From Bubalus kerabau (Eukaryota; Chordata; Mammalia; Artiodactyla; Bovidae): a stretch of DNA of 64,000 nucleotides. The position numbers and the translations under genes were made by a program. The notes beneath the pieces were generated by a model. The model saw only the letters and a list, made by a program, of their open reading frames with translations. It was not told the origin of the DNA and made no database searches. Shown here one piece after another: positions 10,899 through 22,785 of the stretch. Location of the stretch: positions 109,430,001-109,494,000 of the forward strand of contig NC_073624.1 of the NCBI RefSeq assembly GCF_029407905.1. Direction: 5' to 3'. Position 1 is the first letter of the stretch; each line of letters opens with the position of its first letter.

Positions 10899-11097
10899 TG
10901 TGTATATATACACACACACACATATTGTATTAATTATGGTGGTGATAGTTAATTTCATGATTTACTCCTTTTATTAAGGACATCTGGTTAAGACAATAAA
11001 TAAACTGCAAGGATCGTGAACATTACCTACCTAGAGATAAGTGGTGGGCTATATATAGGAAAAGGTAACTGTATCTTCCTTTGTACAAGGAAAAATT
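10899..11097. other. Unique spacer with a short CA tract
   Basis: A tatatatacacacacaca tract at about 10902-10922 sits right at the BovB 3' end. Nothing else recognised. Confidence 0.5.
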
Positions 11098-11104
11098 ACA
11101 TTGT

Positions 11105-11329
11105 TCCGTGTGTCTGCTGAGTCATTCAGTCATGTCTGCCTCTTTGTGACCTATAAACTGTAGACTGCCAGGCTCCTGTGTTGATGGAGATTTCCAGGCA
11201 AGAATCCTGGAGTGGGATGTCATTTCCACCTCCAAATGATCTTCCTGACCCAGAAAATTGAACCCACATCTCTTACATCTCATGAACTGGCAGGCAGATT
11301 CTTTACCACTGGATTACCTGGGAAGCCCC
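11105..11329 (-). mobile_element. Bov-tA SINE
   Basis: Reverse-strand element ending in the reversed tRNA head (gcaggcagattctttaccac ... ggattacctgggaagcccc). A possible 7-bp target duplication acattgt lies at 11098-11104 and 11330-11336. Diverged: the B-box equivalent is damaged. Confidence 0.9.
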
Positions 11330-11336
11330 ACATTGT

Positions 11337-12703
11337 GCTCAGTTCAGTTCAGTCACTCAGTCGTGTCCAACTCTTTGCGACCCCATGTATCACAGCACGC
11401 CAGGCCTCCCTGTCCATCACCAACTCCCGGGTTCACCCAAACCCATATCCATCAAGTCAGTGATGCCATCCAGCCATCCCATCCTCTGTCGTCCCCTTCT
11501 CCTCCTGCCCTGTCTTTCCCAGCATCAGGGTCTTTTCAAATGAGTCAGCTTTTCGCATCAGGTGGCCAAAGTATTGGAGTTTCAGCTTCAAAATCAGTCC
11601 TTCCAATGAACACCCAGGACTAATTTCCTTTAGGATGGACTGGTTGGATCCTTGCAGTCCAAGGGACTCTCAAGAGTCTTCTCCAATACCACAGTTCAAA
11701 AGCGTCAATTCTTCGACGCTCAGCTTTCTTTATAGTCCAATTCTCACATCCATACCTGAACACTGAAAAACCATAGCCTTGATTAGATGGACCTTTGTTG
11801 GCAAAGTAATGTCTCTGCTTTTTAATATGCTATCTAGGTTGGTCATAACTTTCCTTCCAAGGAGTAAGCATCTTTTAATTTCATGGCTGCAATCACCATC
11901 TACAGTGATTTTGGAGCCCAGTAAAATAAAGTCAGCCACAGTTTCCACTGTTTCCCCATTTATTTCCCATGAAGTGATGGGACCAGATGCCATGATCTTC
12001 GTTTTCTGAATGTTGAGCTTTAAGCCAATTTTTTCACTCTCCTCTTTCACTTTCATCAAGAGACTCTTTAGTTCTTCTTCACTTTCTGACATAAGGGTGG
12101 TGTCATCTGCATATCTGAGGTTATTGATATTTCTCCTGGCAATCTTGATTCCAGCTTGTGCTTCTTCCAGCCCAGCGTTTCTCATGATGTACTCTACATA
12201 TAAGTTAAATAAGCAGGGTGACAATATACAGCCTTGACGTACTCCTTTTCCTATTTGGAACCAGTCTGTTGTTCCATCTCCAGTTCTAACTGTTGCTTCC
12301 TGACCTGAATACAGGTTTCTCAAGAGGCAGTTCAGGTGGTCTGGTATTCCTATCTTTTTCAGAATTTTCCACAGTTTATTGTGATCCATACAGTCAAAGA
12401 CTTTGGCATAGTCAATAAAGCAGAAATAGATGTTTTTCTGGAACTCTCTTGCTTTTTCCATGATCCAGCAGATGTTGGCAATTTGATCTCTGGTTCTGCC
12501 TTTTCTAAAATTAGCTTGACCATCTGGAAGTTCATGGTTCATGTATTGCTGAAGCCTGGCTTGGAGAATTTTAAGCATTACTTTACTAGCATGTGAGATG
12601 AGAGCAACTGTGCAGTAATTTGAGCATTCTTTGGCATTGCCTTTCTTTGGGATTGGAATGAAAACTGACCTTTTCCAGTCCTGTGGCCACTGCTGAATAG
12701 TCA
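11337..12703 (-). mobile_element. BovB LINE, 5'-truncated, long open RT frame
   Basis: The reversed TGAAC-type tail (cagttcagttcagtcactc) marks its 3' end; the 5' truncation falls near 12703. It abuts the preceding Bov-tA directly. It keeps the RT domain and 3' region but no endonuclease. Confidence 0.95.
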
Positions 12704-12710
12704 AGAGCAA
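11730..12710 (-). pseudogene. BovB reverse transcriptase fragment, 326 open codons
   Basis: RTE-type reverse transcriptase, normally copying BovB RNA at a nicked target. Residues 8-56 carry the WPQDWKRSVFIPIPKKGNAK block. Motif A (FIDYAKVFD) is at about residues 98-106, motif B (GVRQGCILSPCLFN) at about 156-169, and catalytic YADD at 200-203. The C-terminal part runs to GRKVMTNLDSILKSRDITLP and then shifts frame before the GCESW block. This is the longest open RT frame here. The first Met is internal, so the frame simply enters from the truncated side. The endonuclease and true N-terminus are missing. Confidence 0.9.
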
Positions 12711-12744
12711 TTGATTATTACTTTTGTTGTTGGGAAGATTCAGA

Positions 12745-12846
12745 ATAGATAAACTGGAGATAGTGAAGGACAGGGGAGATTGGTGTGTTACAGTCCATGG
12801 GGCTGCAAAGAGTCAGACACGACTAAGTGACTGAACAACAACAACA
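12745..12846 (+). mobile_element. BovB 3'-end fragment, AAC tail
   Basis: agatagtgaaggacaggg ... agtcagacacgactaagtg followed by an (AAC)n tail. This is only the last hundred bases of a BovB-type element and starts about 40 bp beyond the 5' end of the antisense copy. Confidence 0.8.
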
Positions 12847-13304
12847 ATACTTATAACAATAAAAAAAATCTGTAAGAAACATGCTCATTGGCAAAATAAT
12901 TCAAACTTTCCCTTGAGAGTAAGAATTAGTAAAGATGTCAACCAGTACTAATTTTATATTTGATATAAACTATATTCTAAATCAGTGTAATAAGACAATA
13001 AATAAAACAAGAGGCATAAGACCAGAAAGAAAGAAATGTCATTATTAACAGATAACATAATTCTACATAATCTACAGACATATGCTATATTTCAAGAGTC
13101 TATAGAATGAGTGAATTTATCAACATACCAGATCAAAATCCAATAATCAACTGTACTTCTATATTCTGACAATAAACAAATGGAAAATGGAGTTTTTAAT
13201 GATATCTTTCACCACAGCATCAAAAAACATAAAGAATCTAAGACTATCTAATGAAATGTGTGCAAAACTTCAAAAGAAATGAAAAAGATGAAACAGAACT
13301 GCTA
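12847..13304. other. No gene recognised
   Basis: A-rich sequence. Phrases such as ccaataatcaactgtacttc and ttgatattcaccacagcatc-like text hint at a badly decayed L1 ORF2 piece, but I cannot delimit it. Confidence 0.35.
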
Positions 13305-13425
13305 TTCTTTTTTCTCTCCTATACATCTGTGAGCTCCTTGAGAATAGGGGCTATGTCATGTCTACTTGTATTCCCTTGGGATCTGGTACAGTGCTTAGCA
13401 CATATTAGGTGCTCAAACAGTTGAA
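13305..13425 (+). mobile_element. L2-like LINE 3' end
   Basis: ctgtgagctccttgagaata, ggggctatgtcatgtc, cagtgcttagcacatattag and gtgctcaaacagttgaa match the well-known 3' end of L2-type elements. Strongly decayed and non-coding. Confidence 0.6.
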
Positions 13426-13486
13426 ATACATTTAAATATATCAAATTTTATATTATTTTCACGATTATTTCTCAATCCCTATAAGA

Positions 13487-13690
13487 TGTGATATGTACTT
13501 AGTAGCTCAGTTGTGTTCAATTCTTTGTGACCCCATGGAGCCCACAAGGCTCCACTGTCCATGGAATTCTCTATGCAAGAATACTAGAGTGGGTAGTCAT
13601 TCCCTTCTCCAAGGGATCTTCCCAGCCCAGGGATCGAACCTGAGTCTCCTACATTGTAGGCAGATTCTTTACCATCTGAGCCACCAGGGA
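13487..13690 (-). mobile_element. Bov-tA SINE
   Basis: Reverse-strand Bov-tA with a well-kept head (cagggatcgaacctgagtct ... catctgagccaccaggg). The B-box complement gggatcgaacc is intact. Ends are approximate. Confidence 0.93.
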
Positions 13691-14904
13691 ATAATTAAAT
13701 CTGCCATCTACTATCTTTTCACAATTAATTTTCTATTCTAAAAATTGATATCATGGGGAAAGACATGGGGCTAGTCAAGGAGAAAATAAATTTTTAAGAG
13801 AAAGGCAATCCACAGCACCTGGTGAAATGAGACTGAGGGTAAGAAGGAGTATAATTTCCAAATCTTAAATTTAAATTTCTCACTGCTCTATAGGAAATAA
13901 ATTGCAAATTAAAAAACATCTGCTTTAAAAAAAATGTGCAGCTTTTATGTAAATTACATCTCTGTTTCCTAATTATTTTAGACTGCTAACTTTGATTAAA
14001 TACAGTAGGGAAATAATATAACTCCTTAAATTGCTTTTCATCTTAAATTCACTGGCAAAAAGATTGCAAGCTGAATTGACTGACAACTTAAATGTTGTTA
14101 TTCTGATTAGATGTTTGGAACCCCAAATTTCACATGTTTTCTTGCACTAGTACCTACTGAAATGGTTTCATGAAAGAAGTGTTGGTTTTCTAAAAGTTTT
14201 AAATATTGGAGATGCCTAGAAATTTAAGAGCAGAGCTATTGTGGTCCCTTTGGACAGGGGGACCTCACTGTATCTTCTAAGAGCTTTGAGGTATGGGGTA
14301 AGCAACTTCTGACATAAATAATACTATTAGCAAATATTACTTGTTCACTCCTGTGTTCTATGTGTGCTAATGACCCTACTAAACAGTGTCCCAACTAGGG
14401 CTGCTGGAACACCTGATATCCATGTCACTCTTCTTTGCATCAGTGGTATCCAGAAAATAGTAAAAAATGATAATAACAATAATAATTTGATGACTGAAAA
14501 ATGAATGAATGAAAATGAACATTATATCTTCATTTTTAGTATAAATAAATAAGAAAGGCAATAATGCTCAACACAATTCTTCTCCAACATACTACATGTT
14601 ATAACACTGGAACATTCCCCCAAATATATAAAATCTCTATCTTTTTACTTAAACTTATCTCAATCTCCCATTTATACCTGGTTTTAGAAAGTGTCTTACC
14701 AAAAAGAAGAAAAATCAGTCTAAATGGGTTTAAAACTCAGTTTTCCTAAGTTACTCTTTAGTCAATTTAGGATTCTCCCACTGCTGCTGCTTCTTGCCTT
14801 TTCCCCAGATAATTTCTAGATTTAGAATAAGTCTACATATAATTTCATGCATCAAAGGGGAAATGTACATTGTGTAAATCATGTGTACATAAAGACCACC
14901 CAAA
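13691..14904. other. No gene or repeat recognised
   Basis: AT-rich. Two short frames meet near 14560 on opposite strands, but neither has protein-like composition. Confidence 0.5.
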
Positions 14905-15500
14905 TATGAGCAAGTAAAGGCTATTTATTCAGGGCTTGCTATGGCTAGGAGTCAACCATCATCACTCACGTTAGGCAGAGACTCAAAGGCAGAGAGAGAA
15001 TTGGAAAGTTTTTGAGGAAGGAAAAAGGAGGCTTCAGGGCATCACTGGCATAGGGAAGGTAGAAGTTGGCTAACTAGAAGCCAGGCATCCAATGTCATTG
15101 GTCAGGGGGCATAGGTGCGCAAAAACTTGGGAAACTGGCAGTTATTGACCCAAGTATTAACCTTTGGGGGCTGATTGCTACAGAGAATGTGGTTTGGCTT
15201 CCTGAACTGGTTGCTTCAGGACTTTGGGTCAGTTTCATTTTTATACATGGCTTGCCCATTGTCCACTTGTATTTGCATCATCTCTACATTTAGCCCAGAA
15301 TGGTTTTCTGCCATTTCTGGCCTCTGCTGACTTGCCCTTTGTTACCTTATTGGTGTTGGGCTAAGTCACCTGACCCAAATAAAAATATTTATATTGGCTG
15401 TAGCCTATAAACTTCGGTCATTGGGAACAAGCACATTGTGAGGTTCCTTCCTGCCATCCCATCCTTCTAACCCTTTCTAGACTCCTCCAAAGGGAGCAGA
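14905..15500 (-). mobile_element. Possible LTR of an endogenous retrovirus
   Basis: On the reverse strand the block reads as an LTR: a TATA-like tgtataaaaatg (near 15240) and then, about 300 bases on, a polyadenylation-type gaataaatag (near 14925). The less AT-rich composition and clear internal landmarks differ from the flanks. I cannot name the family, find a target duplication or fix the 5' end. No retroviral gene adjoins it. Confidence 0.4.
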
Positions 15501-16224
15501 CACTGGGATGCTGCTCTCAGACATGCTGGATTCTGGCCATCTCAACATCACGACCAGGTTATACCAAGTTTAGTGAGATGGCAGCTCTGTGTGCTAAAGA
15601 AGTTGGCTCCTCTAACTTCTCTGGTGCTTCCATTGAACTTTTTGTCTTCCTGCTTTTCTCCAGAATTTACCATGGCAAATGGGACACTAGATCTTTTCTT
15701 AAACCAATAAACTCCAGTTATTCTCCCTCTGATGTTTTTACCGCCCTTTAATTAAAAAGGGAGGCTTTTGTATCAAAAGTGTTTCCCATTCTACAGTTTA
15801 TGGAGTCTATTCTAAGCTCCGGGTTCTCTAGGGTTTGGTGCTGGAAGTTTAAAGCAAAGATTTTGGAATTAAAACCAGGATAGCAATCAAACCTTCTCCC
15901 AGAAGACAGTTTCTTGTCTATACAATTGAACACCAGGGCTCTTGTTCTAAGGCTTTTTTTAATTTCTTTGCAGTAATCATCTTAAAGATTCAAAAGCCAA
16001 GATTTAATTTTTTGTTGGTTCTCAAGTGTTCCTATCTAATGGCAATGAAGAAAAAGCCATCATTTCCTTGATACTGCTTGAATGGCATTGAGAAGAACAG
16101 GGCAGGCCAGATAGGATACTGCACATGGAAGAGAAGAGGTTAATAAAAAGAGTTGAATAAATATATTACAAATCTCTTCTCATATCTCTTTAAAGCATCA
16201 TTTTTAATGTGCTTTCATATATAT
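15501..16224. other. No gene recognised
   Basis: Contains aattaaaaagggagg at about 15750-15764, which could be a coincidental purine tract. It might be a decayed internal part of the LTR element to its left, but no retroviral protein motif is readable. Confidence 0.35.
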
Positions 16225-16370
16225 TGATTAATTTGATTCTCAAACAGTTCTGCATAGAGATAGAGTAACTATTTCTGCTAACAAAGAGAGGTCCAGAGAC
16301 TTCAAAGGTCACACAATTAAAAACAGCAGAGAAAAGATTAAAATTCCAGAGAAAGCACTTGTCCTTTAGC
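16225..16370 (-). mobile_element. Probable MIR SINE remnant
   Basis: gattctcaaacagttctgca, gaggtccagagacttcaaag and gtcacacaattaaaaacagc follow reverse-strand MIR order. Highly diverged. Confidence 0.55.
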
Positions 16371-17152
16371 AAACTTAGAATATATAGTAGGAGAACACAG
16401 TAATAAAAGTGGCTTTTGTTGCAGCCATTCCTTAATAATGGGTTTAGAAAGCTTTTCTTTCATTAAACATTCAATATTCTTTGCCTACAGGGAGCACACT
16501 TTCCAGGATAAAGTAGAATCTGAAAGGGAAATTGATCCTAATTATAAAGAGAGAATACCAAGAATAATCAAATTGCCACTGTACTGTTTTTTAAAAACTC
16601 TGCTTGCAAATAAATATTTTATATTTATGATTTATAACATTTAATTTAAACTTTAAAATTTTCTCAGCTGCTTAACTATAAACAAATATTTCATTCGGTT
16701 CAAAAATTATTTTCTAAATTTATGCCTCTTATTACCTATCTTTTAGAAAGTGAGATAGAAGAGTTTGGAACAGTTTCAGAATTTAATTTCTATTTTAAGT
16801 TTCTTTACTATGACAGTCTTCAATCACTCTCTTAGCAGTCACCAAAAATGTAAATTAAATCAATAATTACATAACACTTTTTCTGCTATTAATTTAGCAG
16901 ATTTTTCAAAGGATAACATTTTATGCCAGGAGAATAAAGTGAGCCAGGACATAATATAAATTGCTATTAGAAGTGTAAATTGGTTTAACTTGTAAGAAAA
17001 AAATTTGGTGGTTCAATAGAAAACCGTATCTGCTACAGAACATTTTATGGATTACCATTTTCTAGCCCTGATTGTGGTCTTGAAGCTATTTTGCAACTCT
17101 TTGTAAGCTTTAGATAGCTAATATAGATAAATAAATGCTATCCTGTCTGCTG
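16371..17152. other. No gene or repeat recognised
   Basis: Very AT-rich. The 68-codon frame at 16438-16644 shows no recognisable domain. Confidence 0.5.
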
Positions 17153-18590
17153 TCTGGTTCAAAATTAGGAAAAGACTATGACAGGCTGTATATTGTCATC
17201 CTAAAAGATGATGCTGTGAAAGTGCTGCACTCAATATGCCAGCAAATTTGGAAAACTCAGCAGTGCCCACAGGACTGGAAAAGGTCAGTTTCCATTCCAA
17301 TCCCAAAGAAAGGCAATGCCAAAGAATGTTCAAACTACTGCACAATTGCATTCATCTCACATGCTAGCAAAGTAATGCTAAAAATTCTCCAAGCCAGGCT
17401 TCAACAGTACATGAGCCAAGAACTTCCAGATGTTCAAGCTGGATTTAAAAAAGGCAGAGGAACCAGAGATCAAACTGCCAACATCTGTTGGATCATCAAT
17501 AAAGCAAGAGAGTTCCAGAAAAACATCTACTTCTGCTTCACTGACTGCACTAAAGCCTTTGACTGTGTGGATCACAACAAACTGTGGAAATTCTTAATGA
17601 GATGAAAATACCAGACCACCTTATCCACCCCCTGAGAAACCTGTATGCAGGTCAAGAAGCAGCAGTTAGAACCCAACATGACACAAAGGACTAGTTCCAA
17701 ATTGTGAAAGGAGTACGTCAAGGCTGTGTATAGTCACCCTGCTTATTTAACTTATATACAGAGTACACCACGTGAAATGCCAGGATGGATGAATCACAAG
17801 CTGGAATCAAGATTGCCAGGAGAAATATCAGCAACCTCAGATACGTAAATAATACCACTCTAATCGCAGAAAGTGAAGAGGAAATGAAGAGCCTCTTGAT
17901 GAGAGTGAAAGAGGAGAATGAAAGAGCTGGCTTAAAATTCAACTATCAAAAAACTAAGATCATAGCATCCAGTCCCATCATTTCAAGGCAAATAGAAGGG
18001 TAAAAAAGGAAGCAGTGACATTTTATATTTGGGGGCTCCAAAGTCACTGCAGCCATGAAATTAAAAGATGCTTGCTACTTGGAAGTAAAGCTATGACAAA
18101 GCTAGATAGCATATTAAAAAGCAGAGACATCACTTTGCCAACAAATATCTGTATAGTCAAAGCTATGGTTTTTCCAGGAGTAATGTGCAGATATGAGATT
18201 TGGACCACAAAGAAGGCTAAGCACTGAAGAACAGATGCTTTCAAATTGTGCTGGAGAACGCTCTTGAATGTCCCTTAGACTACACAGGATCAATCTAGTC
18301 AATCCTAAAGGAAAAAAACCATGAATATTCATTAGAAGGACTGATGCTGAAGCTGAAACTCTGATACTTTGGCCACCTGATGGGAAGAACTGACTTATGA
18401 TGCTGGGAAAGATTGAAGGCAAAAAGGAAGAGGGCAGCAGAGAATAAGATGGTTAGATAGCATCACTGATTCAATAGATATGAATTTGAGCAAACTCTGG
18501 GAGATAGTGGAGGACAAAAGAGCTTGGTGAGCTGCAGTCCATTGGGTCATAAAGAGTCAGATAGTGCTTAGTGACTAAACAACAACAACC
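17153..18590 (+). mobile_element. BovB LINE, old copy with rearranged 5' end and AAC tail
   Basis: The main body runs from cctaaaagatgatgctgtg (17202) to an (AAC)n tail. Before it, 17153-17201 resembles a piece of the later RT motif B region out of order. Motif A survives as FTDCTKAFDC; the catalytic YADD has become YVNN, so the enzyme would be dead even if the frames were joined. Readable frames: 17135-17605, 17785-18003 and 18015-18227. This copy points toward the next BovB, tail to tail. Confidence 0.93.
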
Positions 18591-18692
18591 CTATCCGCTA
18601 GTGATTTTATTGCCTGTGAAATTCACACTGCTCTGTGAAAATAAACAGTGTTGCCTCAATTTGCTATTCAGTTAGGGATCATTTACTTCATA
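18591..18692. other. Spacer between convergent BovB copies
   Basis: About 100 bp of unique AT-rich sequence separating an AAC tail on the left from a reversed TGAAC-type tail on the right. Confidence 0.7.
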
Positions 18693-20780
18693 TCAGTTCA
18701 GTTCACTTCAGTCACTCAGTCGTGTCTGAATCTTTGCAACTTGATAAATCGCAGCACTCCAGGCCTCCCTGACTATCACCAACTCCCGGAGTTCACTCAA
18801 ACTCATGTCCATCGAGTCAGTGATGCCATCCAGCCAGCTCATCCTCTGTCTACCCCTTCTCCTCCTGCCCCCAATCCCTCCCAGCATCAGGGTCTTTACC
18901 AATAAGTCAACTCTTCACATGAGGTGGCCAAAGTATTGGAGTTTCAGCTTCAGCATCAGTCCTTCAAATGAGCACCCAGGACTGATCTCCTTTAGAATGG
19001 ACTGGTTGGCTCTCCTTGCAGTCCAAGGGACTCGCAAGAGTCTTCTCCAACACCACAGTTCAAAAGCATCAATTCTTTGGCGCTCAGCCTTCTTCACAGT
19101 CCAACTCTCACATCCATACATGACCACTGGAAAAACCACAGACCTGACTAGATGGACCTTTGTTGGCAAAGTAATGTCTCTGCTTTTCAATATGCTATCT
19201 AGGTTGGTCATAACTTACCTTCCAAGGAGTAAGCGTCTTTTAATTTCATGGCTGCAGTCACCATCTGCAGTGATTTTGGAGCCCAGAAAAAGAAAGTCTG
19301 ACACTGTTTCCACTGTTTCCCCATCTATTTCCCATGAAGTGATAGGACCGGATGCCATGATCTTCATTTTCTGAATGTGGAGCTTTAAGCCAACTTTTTC
19401 ACTCTCTTCTTTCACTTTCATAAAGAAGCTTTTTAGTTCCTTTTAACTTTCTGCCATAAGGGTGGTGTCATCTGCATATGTGAGGTTATTGATATTTCTC
19501 CTGGTAATCTTGATTCCAGCTTGTGCTTCTTCCAGCCCAGCGTTTCTCATGATATATTCTGTATAGAAGTTAAATAAGCAGGGTGACAATATACAGCCTT
19601 GACGTAGTCTGTTGTTCCATGTACAGTTCTAACTGTTGCTTCCTGACCTGCATATAGGTTTCTCAAGAGGCAGGTCAGGTGGTCTGGTATTCCCATATCT
19701 TTCAGAATTTTCCACAGTTTATTGTGATCCACACAGTCACAGGCTTTGGCATAGTCAATAAAGCAGAAATAGATGTTTTTCTGGAACTCTCTTCCTTTTT
19801 CAATGATCCAGAGATCTTGGCAATTTGATCTCTGTCCTCTGCCTTTTCTAAAACCAGCTTGAACATCTGGAACTTCACAGTTCATGTATTGCTGAAGCCT
19901 GGCTTGGAGAATTTTGAGCTTTACTAGCATGTGAGATGAGTGCAATTGTGCGGTAGTTTGAGCGTTCTTTGGCATTGCCTTTCTTTGGGATTGGAATGAA
20001 AACTGACCTTTTCCAGTCCTGTGGCCACTGCTGAGTTTTCCAAATTTGCTGGCATATTGAGTACAGGGCTTTCACAGCATCACCTTTCAGGATTTGGAAT
20101 AGCTCCACTGGAATTCCATCACCTCCACTAGCTTTGTTCGTAGTGATGCTTTCTAAGGCCCACTTGACTTCACATTCCAGGATGTCTGGCTCTAGGTCAG
20201 TGATCACACCATCGTGATTATCTGGGTCATGAAGATCTTTTTTGTACAGTTCTTCTGTGTATTCTTGCTATTCTAAATATTCTTCTTAATATCTGCTGCT
20301 TCTGTTAGGTCCATACCATTTCTGTCCTTTATCGAGCCCATCTTTGCATGAAATGTTCCCTTGGTATCTCTAATTTTCTTGAAGAGATCTCTAGTCTTTC
20401 ACATTCTGTTGTTTTCCTCTATTTCCTTGCATTGATCGCTGAGGAAGGCTTTCTTATCTCTCCTTGCTAATCTTTGGAACTCTGCATTCAGATGCTTATA
20501 TCTTTCCTTTTCTGCTTTGCTTTTCACTTCTCTTCTTTTCACAGCTATTTGTAAGGCCTCCCCCGACAGCCATTTTGCTTCTTTGCATTTCTTTTCTAAT
20601 GGAATGGTCTTGATCCCTGTCTCCTATACAATGTCACAAACCTCATTCCATAGTTCATCAGGCACTCTATCTATCAGATCTAGGTCCTTAAATCTATTTC
20701 TCACTTCCACCGTATAATCATAAGGGATTTGATTTAGGTCATACCTGAATGGTCTAGTGGTTTTCCGTACTTTCTTTTCA
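18693..20780 (-). mobile_element. BovB LINE, 2.1 kb, RT with upstream linker
   Basis: Reverse-strand copy from tail (cagttcagttcacttcag) to a 5' truncation near 20780. Readable frames include 18915-19211 (GCESW block), 19215-19421, 19547-19975 with motif A as FIDYAKACDC, and 19875-20207 (ESITTNKASGGDGIPVELFQ). YADD is retained near 19475. The PDHLTCLLRNLYAGQ block is present, but the motif B region near 19605 has lost about 30 bases. Several frameshifts are present; the endonuclease is absent. Confidence 0.95.
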
Positions 20781-20954
20781 TTTGTGTTATTTTGATATTT
20801 CCTTTGAAATAGTTATGACATTTGCCTGGTTCCCTCATTTCTTATAAATAAAATAATTTAATATATGTTCATTTCATATCTGTGTGAAAGTTGTGATTTT
20901 ATCTTTTCCTGAAAAGTTATTAATAAAACTTTCTGGAAAATTATTTGTCAGTTC

Positions 20955-21120
20955 AGCTGGCCTTTTGTGTCAAAGGACATCCAACCTATGAATATGAAGG
21001 GCTACATATGGGGCCACTTTGTTTAAGGGACTTAAGCATCAGTAGAGAATCTGTGGTGAGGCGGGGGGAAGTGGAACCAATTCCAGGCAAACATGGAGGG
21101 TTAACTGTGGTTACTGACTG
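20955..21120 (+). mobile_element. MER2/Tigger-like DNA transposon end
   Basis: tttaagggacttaagcatca, gagaatctgtggtgagg and ggaaccaattccaggcaaac followed by gagggttaactgtggt match the recognised end of MER2-type elements in order. Only one end is visible and no transposase is present. Confidence 0.55.
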
Positions 21121-21134
21121 TCATGAAAATCAAA

Positions 21135-21312
21135 GTATGTGCCCAAATAATTTCACTTCTAGGAATTTTTCCTAAAGATATAGTGAGAGATTTATTTACA
21201 ATGTTAGTTTCAACATTATTTACAATAATAAAATGTTTATTTTATAAATACTATTTAAAATTAGAAAACAATTAAATAAATTTTGGCTGTGCATAAAAAT
21301 AATAAAAGTTGT
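21135..21312 (+). mobile_element. Old L1 fragment (ORF2 3' part)
   Basis: caaataatttcacttctagg, aatttttcctaaagatatag and caacattatttacaataata correspond to the late ORF2 region of older mammalian L1. Short and diverged, separate from the next L1 piece because that one starts earlier in ORF2. Confidence 0.5.
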
Positions 21313-21314
21313 GA

Positions 21315-22636
21315 ACTATTAATAAATAAATTCAGTAATGTTGAAGGATACAAAATCAGCATACAGAAATTAATTTCATTTCTGTATACTAATGAAGAGT
21401 CGGACACGACTGAGTGACTTCACTTTCACTCTTCACTTTCTTTCACTGGAGAAGGAAACAGCAACCCACTCCAGTGTTCTTGCCTGGAGAATCCCAGGGA
21501 CAGGGGAGCCTGGTGGGCTGCCATCTATAGGGTCATACAGAGTTGGACATGACTGACATGACTCAGCAGCAGCAGCAGCAGCATACTAACAATGAACCAT
21601 CCAAAAAGAACTGAAAAGAAGATACATTTCAAATAGCATAAAAAGAATAAAATAGCTGGGAATAAAATTAACCAAGAAGATGAAAGATTTGTACACTGAA
21701 AACTACAAAACAATGCTGAAAGACTTTAAAGATACAAATGAATGGAAAAATAGTCATAGATCGAAAAGTTTAAAATTCTGGATTTCAGTAGTACCCAAAG
21801 TGATCTACAGATTTAACACAATGCCTATTAAAATCCCAGCAGCATGTTCAGCAGAAATAATCTCACCAAAAATAATATGGATTCTAAAGGAACTTTGAAT
21901 AGCCAAAGCAATCTAGGAAAAGGAGAGCAAAGTTGAAGATCTCACAATTCTTGACTTCAAAACCTATTACAAAACTACAGTCATCAAGACAGTGTGATAA
22001 TAGCATTAAGACAGGCATACAGACATAGATGAACAGAGAGCCCAGAAATAAATAAGTACACACAATGATTTTCAAAATCATTTCAATGATTTTCAAAAAG
22101 GGTGCCAAGACTATTCAATAAGGAAAGGACAGCTTTTGAAGAAACAATATGAGAGAAATGGATATCCACATGCAAAAAATGAAATTAGATCCTTACCTTA
22201 AATCATATACAAAATTTAGCTCAAATAGATTAAAGGCCTAAAGGTAAGAGCTAAAACTGTAAAACTCAGAAGAAAATGTCAGGGGGAAAATTCATAACAC
22301 TGAATTTGGTAATAATTCGTTACATAGGACACCCAAAGCACAAGCAACAACAGAAAAAAATCAATAAATTGGACTCCATTAAAAATATAAACTTCTGTGC
22401 ACCAAGGACACAATTAACAGAATGAAAAGATAAACCACAAAATGAGAGAAAGCATATGCAAGCTGTATATATGATAAGGATTTATACCCATGCCATATAA
22501 AGAACACTTGTAACTCAACAAAAACAAACAACCCAATTAAAAAATAGGTCAAGGGCTTGAATAGTCATTTCTCCAAAGAAGATATACAAACTGTCAAAAA
22601 GCTCAGGGAAAGATGCTTGGCATCACTATTCATTGT
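21315..22636 (+). mobile_element. Old L1 ORF2 fragment, split by Bov-A2
   Basis: Runs from attcagtaatgttgaagg through aaaactacaaaacaatgctg, caatgcctattaaaatccca, gggcttgaatagtcatttct to agaaagatgcttggcatcac. It covers the ORF2 part after the catalytic motif; the best frame is 21680-21898. A Bov-A2 interrupts it at 21395-21582 and a reverse Bov-A ends it near 22636. Older and more diverged than the 3-6.5 kb L1. Confidence 0.85.
21395..21582 (+). mobile_element. Bov-A2 SINE, 5'-truncated, inside old L1
   Basis: Begins agagtcggacacgactgag, contains one linker and a full second BovA monomer, and ends in (AGC)n. The L1 target reads atactaatgaa (21386-21396) before and atactaacaatgaa (21583-21596) after, a target duplication with a 3-base gap. 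Confidence 0.9.
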
Positions 22637-22785
22637 TCAGTGATTTTGCAACCCCATGGACTATAGCCCACCAGGATCCTCTGTCAATGGACTTTTCCAG
22701 GAAAGAGTACTGGAGTGGGTTTCCATTTCCTACTCCAGGGGATCTTCCTGATCCAGAGATCAAACTCAACATCTCTGTGTCTCCT
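22637..22785 (-). mobile_element. Truncated Bov-A/Bov-tA SINE
   Basis: Reverse-strand body (gcaaccccatggactatagc ... gatcttcctgatccagagat) with a poorly matching head (tctctgtgtctcctgaattgg). Ends are uncertain. Confidence 0.8.
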
